From Notospermus geniculatus (Eukaryota > Nemertea > Pilidiophora > Heteronemertea > Lineidae): a stretch of DNA of 64,000 nt. A program made the translations under genes and the position numbers. Shown here one piece after another: positions 32,330 to 44,300 of the stretch. Positions within the stretch are counted from its first letter, which is position 1, and each line of letters opens with the position of its first letter. The stretch lies in NCBI GenBank assembly GCA_002633025.1, contig NMRB01001360.1, positions 1 through 64,000 on the forward strand. Reading direction: 5' to 3'. The notes beneath the pieces were generated by a model. The model made no database searches and was not told the DNA's origin. It saw only the letters and a program-made list of their open reading frames with translations.

Positions 32330-33490
32330 GACCTCTGAAAAGGGCTGGAACCCAGCACAAGGTTCTTGTTCTCATCGATTTTACAAATTGTTTGACAAAG
32401 TAATCATACCGAAAATTAGATTGTGTTCCAGTATAAAAATACTTAACATTCCGTTGGGTATTCAATGTTTTATTAAGGAATAAAGTGCGAACTCTTTCGA
32501 ATCCCTACGCAGTTGCTTGTGCAGCGGTCAGAAGTTCATCCGCCTTGACAATGCATTTTGCACTGTGCAAAAGTATACCGGTCTAGCCCTCTTGGTCCGA
32601 GACTGTGTTTTCTTCGTTAAGCCACGTGGTCAATAAAAGCCAAATATACAAGACTTTTGTGTGTCCTCGTCTATTTCTTGCTTTGGGTGGCAGCCTCAAC
32701 CATCAACGAAACAGACAGGGCCGTATGCATAAAACATAAAAGTGTAGAATTTCCCTTATCTTTTGTTTGGAACAATAGTTTAACATGTTTAAGGGAAATT
32801 TTACACTTAAGATGTTTTATGCATACGGCCCCAGCGTCCTAGGAATGCAGATCCGCCAAACAATAGCCCGCTATTGTAAGGCTATATTCGAACGGTCATG
32901 GTCTCCCTAGCCATATATTCTAATCCCACGCTGAACAATAAGACCGGACTTTGGTTCCTGGGGGACTTGGATTTCTTTCACACCTGTACTTTGTAAAGAT
33001 GTACTTTGTAAAGGCCAACAAAGGCTAGGACTACCCGAATGTCTGCATAATCGTGGTATTGCGCAATTGTCTTGACGATGTTGACTGTCTTTGTAAATTT
33101 GGTGTATTTCACTGCCGATTTCTACACTGTACATTGTATGTTCGGTTGTACCTCTAGATATGAGGCGATTATGACGGACATTCCAGTGGAGAACTCATTG
33201 TGGGCCTGATGTTAGCACCACATGTATAGGCGGTCTCGTGTACTGATTCAGCATGCATGTCTTTGCACGATCGGCAGCTGGCGGAGTCGAGTTGATGCAA
33301 AAATTTTTCCGTGGATGCGATCGGTGAATCTTTCGGTGATGTGACTGCTATCGCCAAATGGTGCAAGTCCTGCCGGCGTACACCAACACAACACCCTGTT
33401 GATCAAGGTAGGCCTAGGATCTTTCGTGAGTTTGCAAAATCTGACAGTAGTGAACTTTAATTGCTTCTACAGAATCCACCAAATTGATGT
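32330..33490. repeat. Segmental repeat D1, copy C
   Basis: Collinear with 1-1345. It contains the uninterrupted hairpin MITE (32718-32832), which is the empty site for the insertion at 430-636. Confidence 0.8.
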
Positions 33491-34809
33491 TAACCTTACA
33501 CACTGATGTAGAAATCCAGAAGGGCCTACTCGCGACGGCAATCGGAAGAAAATGGCTGGCGCAGTGATTTCTACCATGGCTGGAAAAGGACATTAATTTT
33601 TTTTTAAAAGTCGGGATCCCGACTTTTAAAATCTCGGGATTCAGACTTTTGAAATCTCGGGATCCCGACTTTTAAAAACTCGGAATCCCGACTTTTAATG
33701 AATATGCGCCGTTATATCCGCAAAAAGTAGACGTTGACAAAGCATGCTGCAGAGACGTGTTACAAAATCAGAGATGTGCTTTTAGAATACAGAGATGTTC
33801 TTTAACAACACAGAGACGTTTAGCTGTGATTTGGAGTCGTTCACAAAGGAGACGTAGGGTGGCACTAAAGTCATTAACAAAATTTGGAGACGTGCCTTAT
33901 CAGAGACGTTCACATTTTTCAAACGTAGCGATTAGCTTGAATGGCACGTCATACAANAATCGGGTCTTCCGTCAAAGTGGGAGTCGCGGTGGTGGTGGCG
34001 CTAAGCTGCATTTTGTCAGTAGCAGAACAAAGACTGGTTGACAAAGCACAATAATAGCGCATGGTTCATTGACCTTGTTCCATTTACTTGGTCAAACTCG
34101 CGCCCGAGTAACTTGGTGGAAGAGAAAACGACACCTCCCACTTGCTCTGTTGGTTGAATTAAAACTTGCATGTATTGTATCATTGATTTTATCCATTTGG
34201 TATACCTGGCCAAGAGGCGGAGTTTTTAGCGGTTTCAATAGTTGTTGCGCAACAGAGCTCATTCATCCACACCGGCGGTCATTGGAATCAGGCGGATCTA
34301 TCATTGAAAGTGGGTGGGGTGCACCATTCAAAACCGAACGAAAACGGGACGTAGACATAACCCACGTGACTGGGGATGGCCAGTCATAAATGTAGTACCA
34401 AATGTGCATGGCCGAAAACTCGACCTTTATAAGTTTAGTTTTGATACATACCTATTGAGACGTTGAGATGATTTGGAGTTGTTCATTATTGAGACGTTAG
34501 GTAGCGCTCGTGGCAGTTATAGGTGTATTAAAGGCCTCATATACACCTGTCGAGACAAGTTGAGGTCGAATTTGATTGGGTGTTGGTGCATGGTGATGTC
34601 CCATTGGTGCCTCGCACGAAAGCAATCGCAGCGCCCCCTTTTTTTCTGAATTCGTGTTGAGGCATAATGGGACATCATCATTAAAAGTTGTCGTTAACGT
34701 TAACGTTTATCGTTTGATTTCTAAGCCTAGGCTACATGTATGTCTCGTCTGCACGGCGCGCATTCATTATGTGTTTTTCAGTCCAATACTTTTGTCCAGT
34801 CTGAGCATG
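33491..34809. other. Repeat-rich stretch, no gene recognised
   Basis: 33595-33705 is a short tandem of a ~28-bp palindromic unit (AAAGTCGGGATCCCGACTTT). 33715-33830 repeats AGAGACGTTTAGCTGTGA and shares a segment with 60908-60960. ORFs here have no domain. Confidence 0.5.
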
Positions 34810-35170
34810 TTACGGCATGATAACCAAGACGTGAGCCCCAGATTTCTTCAATACTTCTTTCAATCTTTATTCGTAAACACGTTCAAAGCATGACCTGAAT
34901 CTATTGAGGGTAAGCAGGCCTGGCGAAATGATCGGAATGATCGGCGTTTTTTCCTTGACTTATCAATTGCATACTACATAGACCTACGTATGTGTGGTAG
35001 TTCATGTAAATATCAGATATAGAAATGACAAAAGACACCATGCACATTGCCAAAAATTCTAATTTACTAACAGTAAAATAACTGAATCTTCATATACGTG
35101 TACATACCGCGTACCGTTGTAAGGTTTGTCAGTTTTTCCGATCTGTGAGTGTTCCCTGCCTGTTGTCTAA

Positions 35171-35320
35171 AGGCCAGTTCATACTTCTCCGTTTTGCACT
35201 TTGCGCTTGTCCGTTTCCTATGTTTATGTGTTGTACCAACAGTAAAAATTACTTTTTCTACCACGCACTCACATATGAAACGGACAAGCGTAAAACGCAA
35301 AGTATGAATAGAATTGGCCT
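35171..35320. mobile_element. Harbinger-like MITE, TAA target duplication
   Basis: The ends AGGCCAGTTCATACTT... and ...AAGTATGAATAGAATTGGCCT are flanked by TAA (35168-35170, 35321-35323). The arms share GCGTTTTACGCTTGTCCGTTT. D2 copies A and B lack it. Confidence 0.7.
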
Positions 35321-35559
35321 TAACAAAAAAGCTGCGACACACAGAGAAACGGGTCGATCTATCTGCCTGTGTTTCCAAAACAATAAAGGGACAGACTGAC
35401 AGACAGAAACACTGGCAGATGTAACACCGGTAGTTGATAAAGTCGGCCTATTCATCGTTTCCACGAGTGACTTCAACTGTGTCCCCGCCATTGCTGACGT
35501 CGTCCTCAGTACGACACAAAGCCGGGAGGCAAAACGCGCAACCCAACAGAACAGTCTTA

Positions 35560-36297
35560 AGCCTCGGTTAAGCCCCGTTTATACACAGCACGGTTTGCGG
35601 TCCGGCGTCCGGCATACGGTTACGGCCGCCGGAACGGCAATGCGGCTTGTCGTTCCAACAGGATGCGGTGAACGGGCACGGTTTTCTCGACGGCAGCCAA
35701 TCGTGATAATCTCCTTCGTCACGTGGTATTAAAACAGTGCGCTGATTGGTTCAGGCCCGTCCGCCGTTGCGGCGGCCGTCGACAAATTGCTCTGGAGGCA
35801 TTCAATGCGGCGCGGCGTCCGGGCACCGGAACGGCGAATGCGGTGGCCGTGCTCTGTATAAACGGTTATAAGAAAATACGTTGAGGCATTCGGGACGGAA
35901 AACGCACGCTGGACGCCGGACCGCAAACCGTCCTCTGTATAAACGGGGCTTTATGTCGCCCTACGCTGTGATAGAAATAGCGTCAACTAGTTGCAACTGA
36001 TAACTTATGTCGCCACCGACTAGAAAAATACCGATCGGTCGCAACTACCTGGAACTAGTTATCGCCGTCTTTTGAGTGCTTATGTCGACACAGATTTCTT
36101 TTGATTTTAAGTAAGTTGAACATGTGCGACATTCAGGATCTGGATATTTTTAGTTTGCAACTAGTTGGCAACCAGTTACTCGCTGACGCCTGAGAGCTTA
36201 TGTCACCGTGTAGTTGTGACTAATTAGTTCCAACTACGCGCCGATTATCAGTTGCCAACTAGTTCTGACTGTACGTAAGGGCGACATAAACGAGGCT
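35560..36297. mobile_element. Outer Harbinger-like MITE, TTA target duplication
   Basis: The right end ...GGGCGACATAAACGAGGCT mirrors the left end AGCCTCG...ATGTCGCCC once the inner element is removed. It is flanked by TTA (35557-35559, 36298-36300). D2 copies A and B show the empty site CAGTCTTATGTCG. The interior repeats AACTAGTTGCAACT-like words. Confidence 0.78.
35571..35950. mobile_element. Inner Harbinger-like MITE nested in the outer one
   Basis: The ends AGCCCCGTTTATACA... and ...TATAAACGGGGCT are flanked by TTA (35568-35570, 35951-35953). It sits inside the left terminal repeat of the outer element. GC-rich with internal inverted repeats (GTCCGGCGTCCG). No ORF of transposase type. 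Confidence 0.8.
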
Positions 36298-38400
36298 TTA
36301 TGTCGTGGAAACAATGAATACATGTACTTCTTTTATTTTTTCCAACAGAAGAAAAACCTTTTTTTCAAAGCGTGGTACTTTAAACGAACAAACCACTCGA
36401 CACGTATAGAGTCAAAGATGTCAGTAACAAGTAGGCCTAATCGCTTTTCCCCGTCATGCTCTCCTGTCGCAACAACTGCCCCCCCCCCCCCGCAAGACAG
36501 AACGATTCACAAGTTGTAGTTTTGATGATGCTTACTTCTGACTCTGATTGATTCCACACGTGACCGTCGTTGTCAATGACGTCATCAGATGAAGATTTCA
36601 AAGAATGTCACGTAATAATAAACCGAATATTTATGCTGATATAGATGTTACAGGACTATAGATCTTACAGGACACAAGGCTAAGGACTTAAGAACATTAG
36701 TGTAGTTGCTAAGGTCAAGAACAAGGTATGCCTATACTAAAGGTATCAAGTGTAGTTGTCAAAATACTGAAAAAAAACGGTTAAAGGTATCAAGTGTAGT
36801 TGTTAAGACACTGAACAACTGTTAAAGGTATCAAGTGTAGTTGTAAAGATACTGAACAACAAGTGTTAAAGGTATCAAGTGTAGTTGTAAAGATACTGAA
36901 CAACAACTGTTAAAGGTATCAAGTGGTTGTTACCTTTAACAGTTGTTCAGTATCGCATCAAGTGTAGTTCTCAAGATACTAAACAACTGTTAAAGGTATC
37001 AAGTGTTGTTATCAAGCAAGAAGTCAATCTCCAGAATGAGAATGACTTCTTGCTTATTATCATTTTGTGTGTCAATTTTGTGCTATTCTGTATCTTGAAG
37101 TGTTTTTATCAAGATACTAAACAACTGTTAAAGGTATCAAGTGATTTCTGTAGGCTACATCTTATAAGAAACACGACTCCGGATCTTACAGGACACAAGG
37201 CAAAGGAATTAAGACAAGTGCACCTTAGTACTGAAAGTTAGGCCTATACTGAATGTATCAAGTAAGACAGCAATGCATCCTATTCGCCTCATCACCAGTG
37301 AACCGAATCACTTGCTCAATAAATTTGTTGGAAATTGTAGGATTAATCAGGTGCCACGCCCGCAGACATTATTGTAACTTAAACCTATTCTAAACCGGTT
37401 TGTAGTACATTGCACGTGGATATCTTACAAGTTTTCATTTAACTGAATTAAACCTGTTTTTAAATAGGTCAAATAACAAGAAAGGAAATACCCCACCCCA
37501 GCCCAAGCCAGGCCGATATCTTTTCTACCCGCTAGTATATGCTCATATACAGACACATATCAACAGATAAAAAAAATTAGTCCACATACATAGGCCTAGG
37601 CAGTGTTCAAAGGTCTCCAAGAGCTTCGATACCAGAATGTTAGCTGTGCCTTTTGTTATTCTAATGTTAGCATACTAGTATTCAATATTCCGATTCATCT
37701 CAATAACTTCTTTCAAATTATGTTTTCGTAAACACCAGATATAAAGGATATATCTTGACTTGAAATGCTAATGAAGCATGCAAACCCCGGGCCTGGACAG
37801 GATAGGCCTATCCCCGATCACGTACGTCAAGTTGCTCCGGTGATATTGACGTTTGTTGTGCCAAGCCCGTTATTATCATATCGTCTGCCGCGCAGTGCTG
37901 TCCAATTTGGTCTCTCTGATTTCGGATAACTTTCTTTTCGTTTTTGGTCGTCTAACTGCTCGTGGTAAGTTCCAACATTTACCGGTCATTACTGTCCACA
38001 ACAAAATAACATCATTCATGTCATTCTTTCATATTATGATGACGCCGTATTTTTAGGAAAGATTTTTGTTCCGATTTTATTCGTGCTTTCTTAAAGGGGT
38101 CAGGATATTGCCACTTTTTGTCGATAGCTGGCGCCACCGGCGGTGATTTCATCATACTCCTCCAATGCCGTAGTCGTGCCTTTCGCCCCAGTGTTGGAGA
38201 ATGTATGATTACAACAATACAATGCATACGTGGAATACCCTAGGAACGAGAGTTACTCTCGTTCCTAGGGTACTCCACGTTGCTCTACCTGGGGCGAGGT
38301 TGATAAGCGGTAGCTAAAAACATTGTCAAAAGAGGTCTCCCTTAAGCCAGTTGTTTAGCGCAGGGTAGGGAAGGAATACTATTCCCCTGTAATTTAATCA

Positions 38401-41280
38401 TTTCGTTCACATCATGAGAGCTACCCTGGCCAAGCCGTCGATTCGTAGTTTTTTTCTCTCGAAAGAATGTCACGTGAAAGGAGAGCTATCCTAGCCGTCG
38501 ATTCTTAGTGTTGTTGGAACACGTGTTAAAGAGATAACGTGGAATTGGCATGCTTCCATGTGAAATAATCCATGATTGATGATCGACTGTGACAATCACA
38601 TTTTTTTCATTATCTAACTGTTGCCAACAAACTTTCCCAACTCGTGTTTGAAAAAAGAAAACACGAATCGACGACTAGGTTAGGACACGTGAACGTATGA
38701 TGTAAAAAAAAGATGTTTACAGTGTATGTTCCGAGTTTGCCCGAGCCGCCATTTTAGGATGAAACTTATGAAAGACGAAACTCTTTTCATTCCCGTCCTG
38801 TTTGGATTGGATACTTCAGATCTACATTTGGGTTTCAGCTCAGTCTTTTCTAGAGTTTCAGATTGTAAAGTTCTAGCCTGAAGAAGACCCCGGTTGGGGT
38901 CGAAAATTTGCTAAATATTCTGGAAATTGACTTTATATACTTTATCATATTGTGTGTCGATTTTTGTGCTCGCCTTCTCTTTGAAAGACGAAACCAAGAT
39001 AAAAGATATTTAATTGACTTGGTCGCTTTCATATACGCTTTCATATATCAGCAACTTATCACGGATCCTTATACGTATATACGGATCGAAATGTACACAA
39101 AATTTGTCCTAGTAGGGAACGCTCAAAACTAAAACGAAATTTCGCTCATGGCATTCTTGTATGACACTCTATGATTGGCCCGTACGGGTCACGTGATTCG
39201 TGCATAATTTCCCTTTTCGTCTTGTAGTATGAATAGCAGGCGGCCCGCTGCCAAGTGGTGTGTGAATATTACAATCAATTGATAATAGGCCTACGTCGTA
39301 TGAATCTTGCCCTCTGTCATGGCCATCATACCGTGCGATCGGGCTTCATTTTTGTCCCACAATGTTCAGGTAATTGCATGTGAATTGTGTTATTGTTCTT
39401 GTCGCAAAAGGCTGAAGTTTAAGTGAGATGTCAACAAAATGTGGTTAGGTGCATTGTATAATGTATCCGATGTGTTTAGTGGCCGCGGCCGGGAAGATCG
39501 TCGTGCCTACATTTTGTACATGCACACGTTCCGGCAAATTATAAAAAATGCATTCCAACAAAACGGCTCATGGTGTGGTGAATGATACGCAATCCTATAA
39601 AGTCGGTGACAGACTGGCGCGTATGCAGTGCGTCGGCAAGCGTTCAACCAATCAGTGAGGTGGTAACACCGACCGAAACAGCTATCGAAAGATCTGATTG
39701 GTGAAACGTCTGCAAGACGCGCTGCGTATGCGCCAGTCTGTCGCCGGCGTAAGCGTGCTTTCCATTGGCGCGTTTCCGAGCACCAAAACGCAGGAAACCG
39801 CGTTTCAGCACGCGAAAACGCACTAATGGAAAGCAGGGGTGTACACCAGAAGCGATTCGCCAAGCGATTTGGAATCGCACGCGAATCGCTTTTGTTTGGA
39901 GGCATTGCGGCATGAAATAAAGACCCATTGCATGCATTGACCGAATCGTGTGCAGTGTATGCCCACCCATAAAGGTCTGTGACCACTTGTGCGTTTTACG
40001 CTGCGTGATGCGCTTCGCCCATTGAAGCAGAGTGGGGAAAATAAGAAAAGATTTTGACGCATCACGCAGCGCAGACGCACAAGTGGCCGGAGACCTTTTG
40101 GGTCATGTTTGCAACTACCTCGGGACGCGGATCGCAGTTCATTTATGTAGGCTATTGGAGAAACGACACACTAGGAGATTAATTTTGTGGGAGATTAATT
40201 TTGATACAGTAATTGGCGTTCATATTGGTTGTCTACAAAGGGGATGTGGACCCATCCAAACGCAGATGTATGAAGGGAATATGGAACAACTGCGATAAGT
40301 CCCGCTTCTTCGGCCGTTACACCAACACCAGCAATAAGCGAACTGCTCGAATGACGTCGGACTTGTCGATTTTCATTTTGTTTGTCCGAACTTGTTTCTT
40401 CACCATGTGGTCACTCCGTAAAGTCCCGGGCGTAAAGTCCACTTATCTAACGTTTGTCCAAATTTTGGGCGCCGGCGGTGTGCTATTCATGCAGTTCAGA
40501 ATGGAAAAGTTCACAAATGAGTGAAATATTTATTACACAACCTATCCGCAATCCCATCGATGTATTACGTGGTCAGACGACGCCCTTTCACTGAAGTCAA
40601 ATAAACTCCCACTCACACAATCATGTCAAATTCATCCAAGGTCATGGAGGACATTCTGAAGACTGAATGAGCTTATTCTGCAAAACGGGAGTGTCACGGC
40701 CCAATCACAAAGTGAACGAAATTTAATCTGCATTGTAATGAGCTTGTACGTTCATGAGTCCGGTGGCGCTCTCTGGTCAAGCAATATCCGCCAATCAAAA
40801 GCGGTCTACCGAATTTGACTTGGCCGTAAGTTCAGTTCTCGTTTTCGTTTCGTTACGTTTTGAGCGTTCCCTAGTTGTACACTGAGAAATCTATCCGTAT
40901 ACGTATAAGGATCAGTGATAAGTCGCTGATCTCAAACTCCCTCATGTAAGATTGATAGAACGTATTTATAGAACATAGAACGTAATATATTAAATTAATA
41001 TACATGTAATATGGAAATTATACAAAATATATATTAGTTGCTTAAATTTTATAAATATTTACTTGTAAAATCTGTAGTTTTTATTGATGTTTCTAATTTT
41101 TTGTGATTTGTTTCTCTTTATAAATTTTATGTCGGTCAATTTTGCCTGCCATGGCTTCGCGTTCTTTGGATACCATTTAGCACGTGGTCAACCACAAATT
41201 TAGACCTGTCTACGGATATAATTCACTAAAATTCAGAAATTTGTATTTTTAAATGGTGGATTAATGGCAGGGGCATTTGT
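38401..41280. other. Intergenic region upstream of gene 2, several foldback elements
   Basis: Visible foldbacks: 39610-39750 (GACAGACTGGCGC / GCGCCAGTCTGTC), 39755-39830 (GCTTTCCATTGGCGCGTTT type) and 39975-40105 (CACTTGTGCGTTTTACGCTG type). 38876-38905 carries AGAAGACCCCGGTTGGGGTC, also at 44250 and 51330. AT-rich near 40970-41110. 41090-41290 resembles 9390-9625 upstream of gene 1, consistent with duplicated promoter-side DNA. Confidence 0.5.
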
Positions 41281-41294
41281 TTTCAGGTGAAATT

Positions 41295-41327
41295 ATGTCG
41301 GCAGCAAAGGGTACTTCTGGCTCCAGG
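41295..41327 (+). CDS. Gene 2 exon with start codon
   Basis: Eleven codons, MSAAKGTSGSR, then donor GTAAGT in phase 0. Opens after TTTTCAG (41280-41286) with the same eight-base lead before ATG as gene 1 (GTGAAATT here, GTGAAAAT there). Confidence 0.65.
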
Positions 41328-44300
41328 GTAAGTTACTCTATCTAAACTCCCACTTACCTGTCCCATTCCTAAACTCCCACTTACCAGTGTCCCATTCCTG
41401 AACTCGGAAAAATGACTAAGTCGTAAGTTGAAGATAATGGGGTGGAGGTATGGTCAGGAACAGTAATGTCCTGTCCACTTACTTGTCCCACTTCCGAGCC
41501 TGGCAACGAATGACAGCGTGCGTTATCTTCAACTTAGGTTTTGGTCATTTTTCCGAGTTCAGGACAGGTAAGTGGGAGTTTAAAGTACATGTGTATGTAT
41601 ATTTGTATAATTTGGAATACTCATACTCCCTCTGATGCTCCATGAGAAACGCGATGACAGGGTCTTTTCGTAGCTGGGTCTTTGTTTCGTAGTTCATAGG
41701 GTCTTTCTTTATAGTACGGCCTTTATTTATTTATTCATAGGGTCTTTGTTTTATAGCTGCGCATCCAGTGGCTTTAAATTTCCTTGGATACACAGCTGCT
41801 TTGCAAAAATAAACCCGGGCTTTAAAAATATCTTCCATATCCTTTTAATTTATTGAAGGTGACACCGAAGCGGGAAAGAGATGCTCACGCGAATCTCATC
41901 CAACGACTTTCTCATAGCATGGAAAAACAGGACATAAAGGAAATGAAAAATTATCTTTTCACGCGGCAAACAATTACTGGGAAACAGCGCGAGGAATTGG
42001 ACGGACTACATGATATCGTTAGCTGTTTAGAAATGTAATTATAATTTCATTCTGATTGGCTACATACGTATTCATTTACTCAGGAGAGCTGTCTTCAAAG
42101 CCGGCCATAAAAAAATGAGATATTCACTGAAAGTGAATTCATGACCAGACCACAATGGCTTTGCCCCCCGAAAAGAAAGAAATTGAGAATAGCCAAAGAA
42201 TTAGAGTTTATTTGATGGAGGTAACTTAAAACGATTTCCGAAGTGCCAAATGACAGACGGAGATTTTCAAATGAGCGCTAGGAACTAGGCACGCGATATG
42301 ATGCAACTAGATCATCGACATAAATGCCCGTATTCTGAAAGCTCACTCGCACTCACACTCTACTCATACTCAAATGAGTGTCACTCAAGTGTGGCTCGAG
42401 GGACACTCAAGTACGAGTGTGAGTGTGACCTCAATAATTTGAGGGACCACTCACACTCACACTGATGCATATTTTTAGATTCACAGAGGTCACTCAGCTG
42501 TCACTAAGTCAAGTGCCCCTTGAGTAATAGTTGGTCTTCAGTGTGCACACTGGTTTTGTATTGCCAGTACGAGTGTGAGTGTGACCTCAATAATTTGAGG
42601 GACTACTCACACTTAATGAGCTTTGGTTAATCTGATACGTCTCCGGAACTCATCTTCGGTGTACTTGTCATAGTCAAAATTGTATTCTCTTCGCAAGTGA
42701 CCAACATTTTGTTCCAATCTTTCAACATTTTCCAACCTATTGAGGCACATATACGCCATTTTGGTAAATAAATGTTTAGTTGAGTGAAGGCTGAGGGAGG
42801 TATACCACCCACTCAACCTTCACTCCAAACTTGGGTGAGTGTGAGTGAGGTCTCTGAAAGGTTCAAGTGTGAGGTAGATCTTTCACTCAGTGAGTCTTGA
42901 GTGACACTCATTGAGTGTCAAGTGATACTCAATCAATGTGAGTGAGCTTTCAGAATACGGGCCTCAGAGCCAATGTGCGCTGGAAAATGCTCACGCATGG
43001 AGGAGCGCATTTACCGTGTTATGTCGTATTTATTATCGTACATGTAGCTCCTGTTTATCAAAATCCTTTACCGGTAACACCTCGTTTTCAGGCAAATGAC
43101 GATCAGAATAGGCCAAAGGGACGGTTATAAAGAGCTGATTGATGCTCTGAAAGCCATTAGAAAAGATGCTCTAGCCAATGAGGTGGAACAACATCAAAGG
43201 GAATTTTGCACCGATGGTAATTATTGAAAGTAATCTTCAGCCGCGAGTCATCTTGGTACCAAGCATGACTTGCACTCCCTAATGGGAGTGTCCCACTGGC
43301 GACTTTTTCCCACGACAAGGGGCGAATCTGAAGTCTGCGACATTCGCTCGACAAGCTGCGATATTTAGCGTTAATGTGTTTCGCATAGGATCACGGAGCC
43401 AGAGAATCACTGAGAATACAAAGAGCTACGATTTTTTCATTCGCCCCTTGTCGCAGGCCAAAATTCGCCAGTGGGACACTAGTATAGCCGCACTCCTTTA
43501 GTCCACGACGCTCCTCAGTCCGTCTTCGTACAAAAATCCAGATTCTATGAAAAAGTGTTTCCACCAAGTCTCAATGACAAACTTTGAAGGCTGTCATTAA
43601 AATAGGCATTGAGACGCATTCTCAATCCACGCTCATCATGAAAACATCAGGGGGTCTTATGGATGTCATTTATTCGAAGTGAACTACGTCACCCTGTGCT
43701 TAGCAACTACAGCACCATGTTTTTTCTATGTCTGGAATAGTGCAATGTGACATCCCGCCGGGGAATGGGAGACCGCCTGTTAATAGTGGTCCTAGAACGT
43801 CACAGACGTACGTCATTGCCTTCCTGTCATTATGGATGACTTCATTGCGTGCATTTCTTCTCTGTGACGTCATTTTGCATGACGTTCTAGGACTGCTAAC
43901 TGGTGGTGGCCTCTAACGGAAAGTCTCCCACTGTAGTTTAACTGGAGTAGCCAGCATGTTTCAGGAAGGATGATATAGGATTATTCTGATATTCCTCTTC
44001 CAGGTGAAGCTGTCCAGCCCGATATTGGCGACAAGGTAGGTTTAAATACAGGAACGTGCAGTCCTGCCGATGTCGACAAAACTGGTCTATGTGATTGAAG
44101 GCCTCGCCCTTGGGTGGCCGTGAGATTTTGCCAAACGGTGAAAAGGACCCACAGTGGCAATATTCAAGTTCTTATGGAAAGGAGAGCATAAATGCCTTTC
44201 AATAGCAAGAATCCGACGTAACTGAACGATACCCAGAATCAACAGTGCCAGCCTGAAGAAGACCCCGGTTGGGATCGAAAATTTGCAAGATTCTGGAAGT

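Larger units (their letters stand above)
34810..38400. repeat. Segmental repeat D2, copy C
   Basis: Third copy of the block at 2149 and 5430. Enlarged by a TAA-flanked MITE (35171-35320) and nested TTA-flanked elements (35560-36297). It carries the ~40-bp array at about 36740-37000 and a local palindrome at 38225-38280. Confidence 0.85.

Noticed and set aside
39507-39986. 159-residue minus-strand ORF upstream of gene 2
   Set aside because: It overlaps several foldback elements with mirrored ends and is matched by other open frames on both strands; composition looks non-coding.
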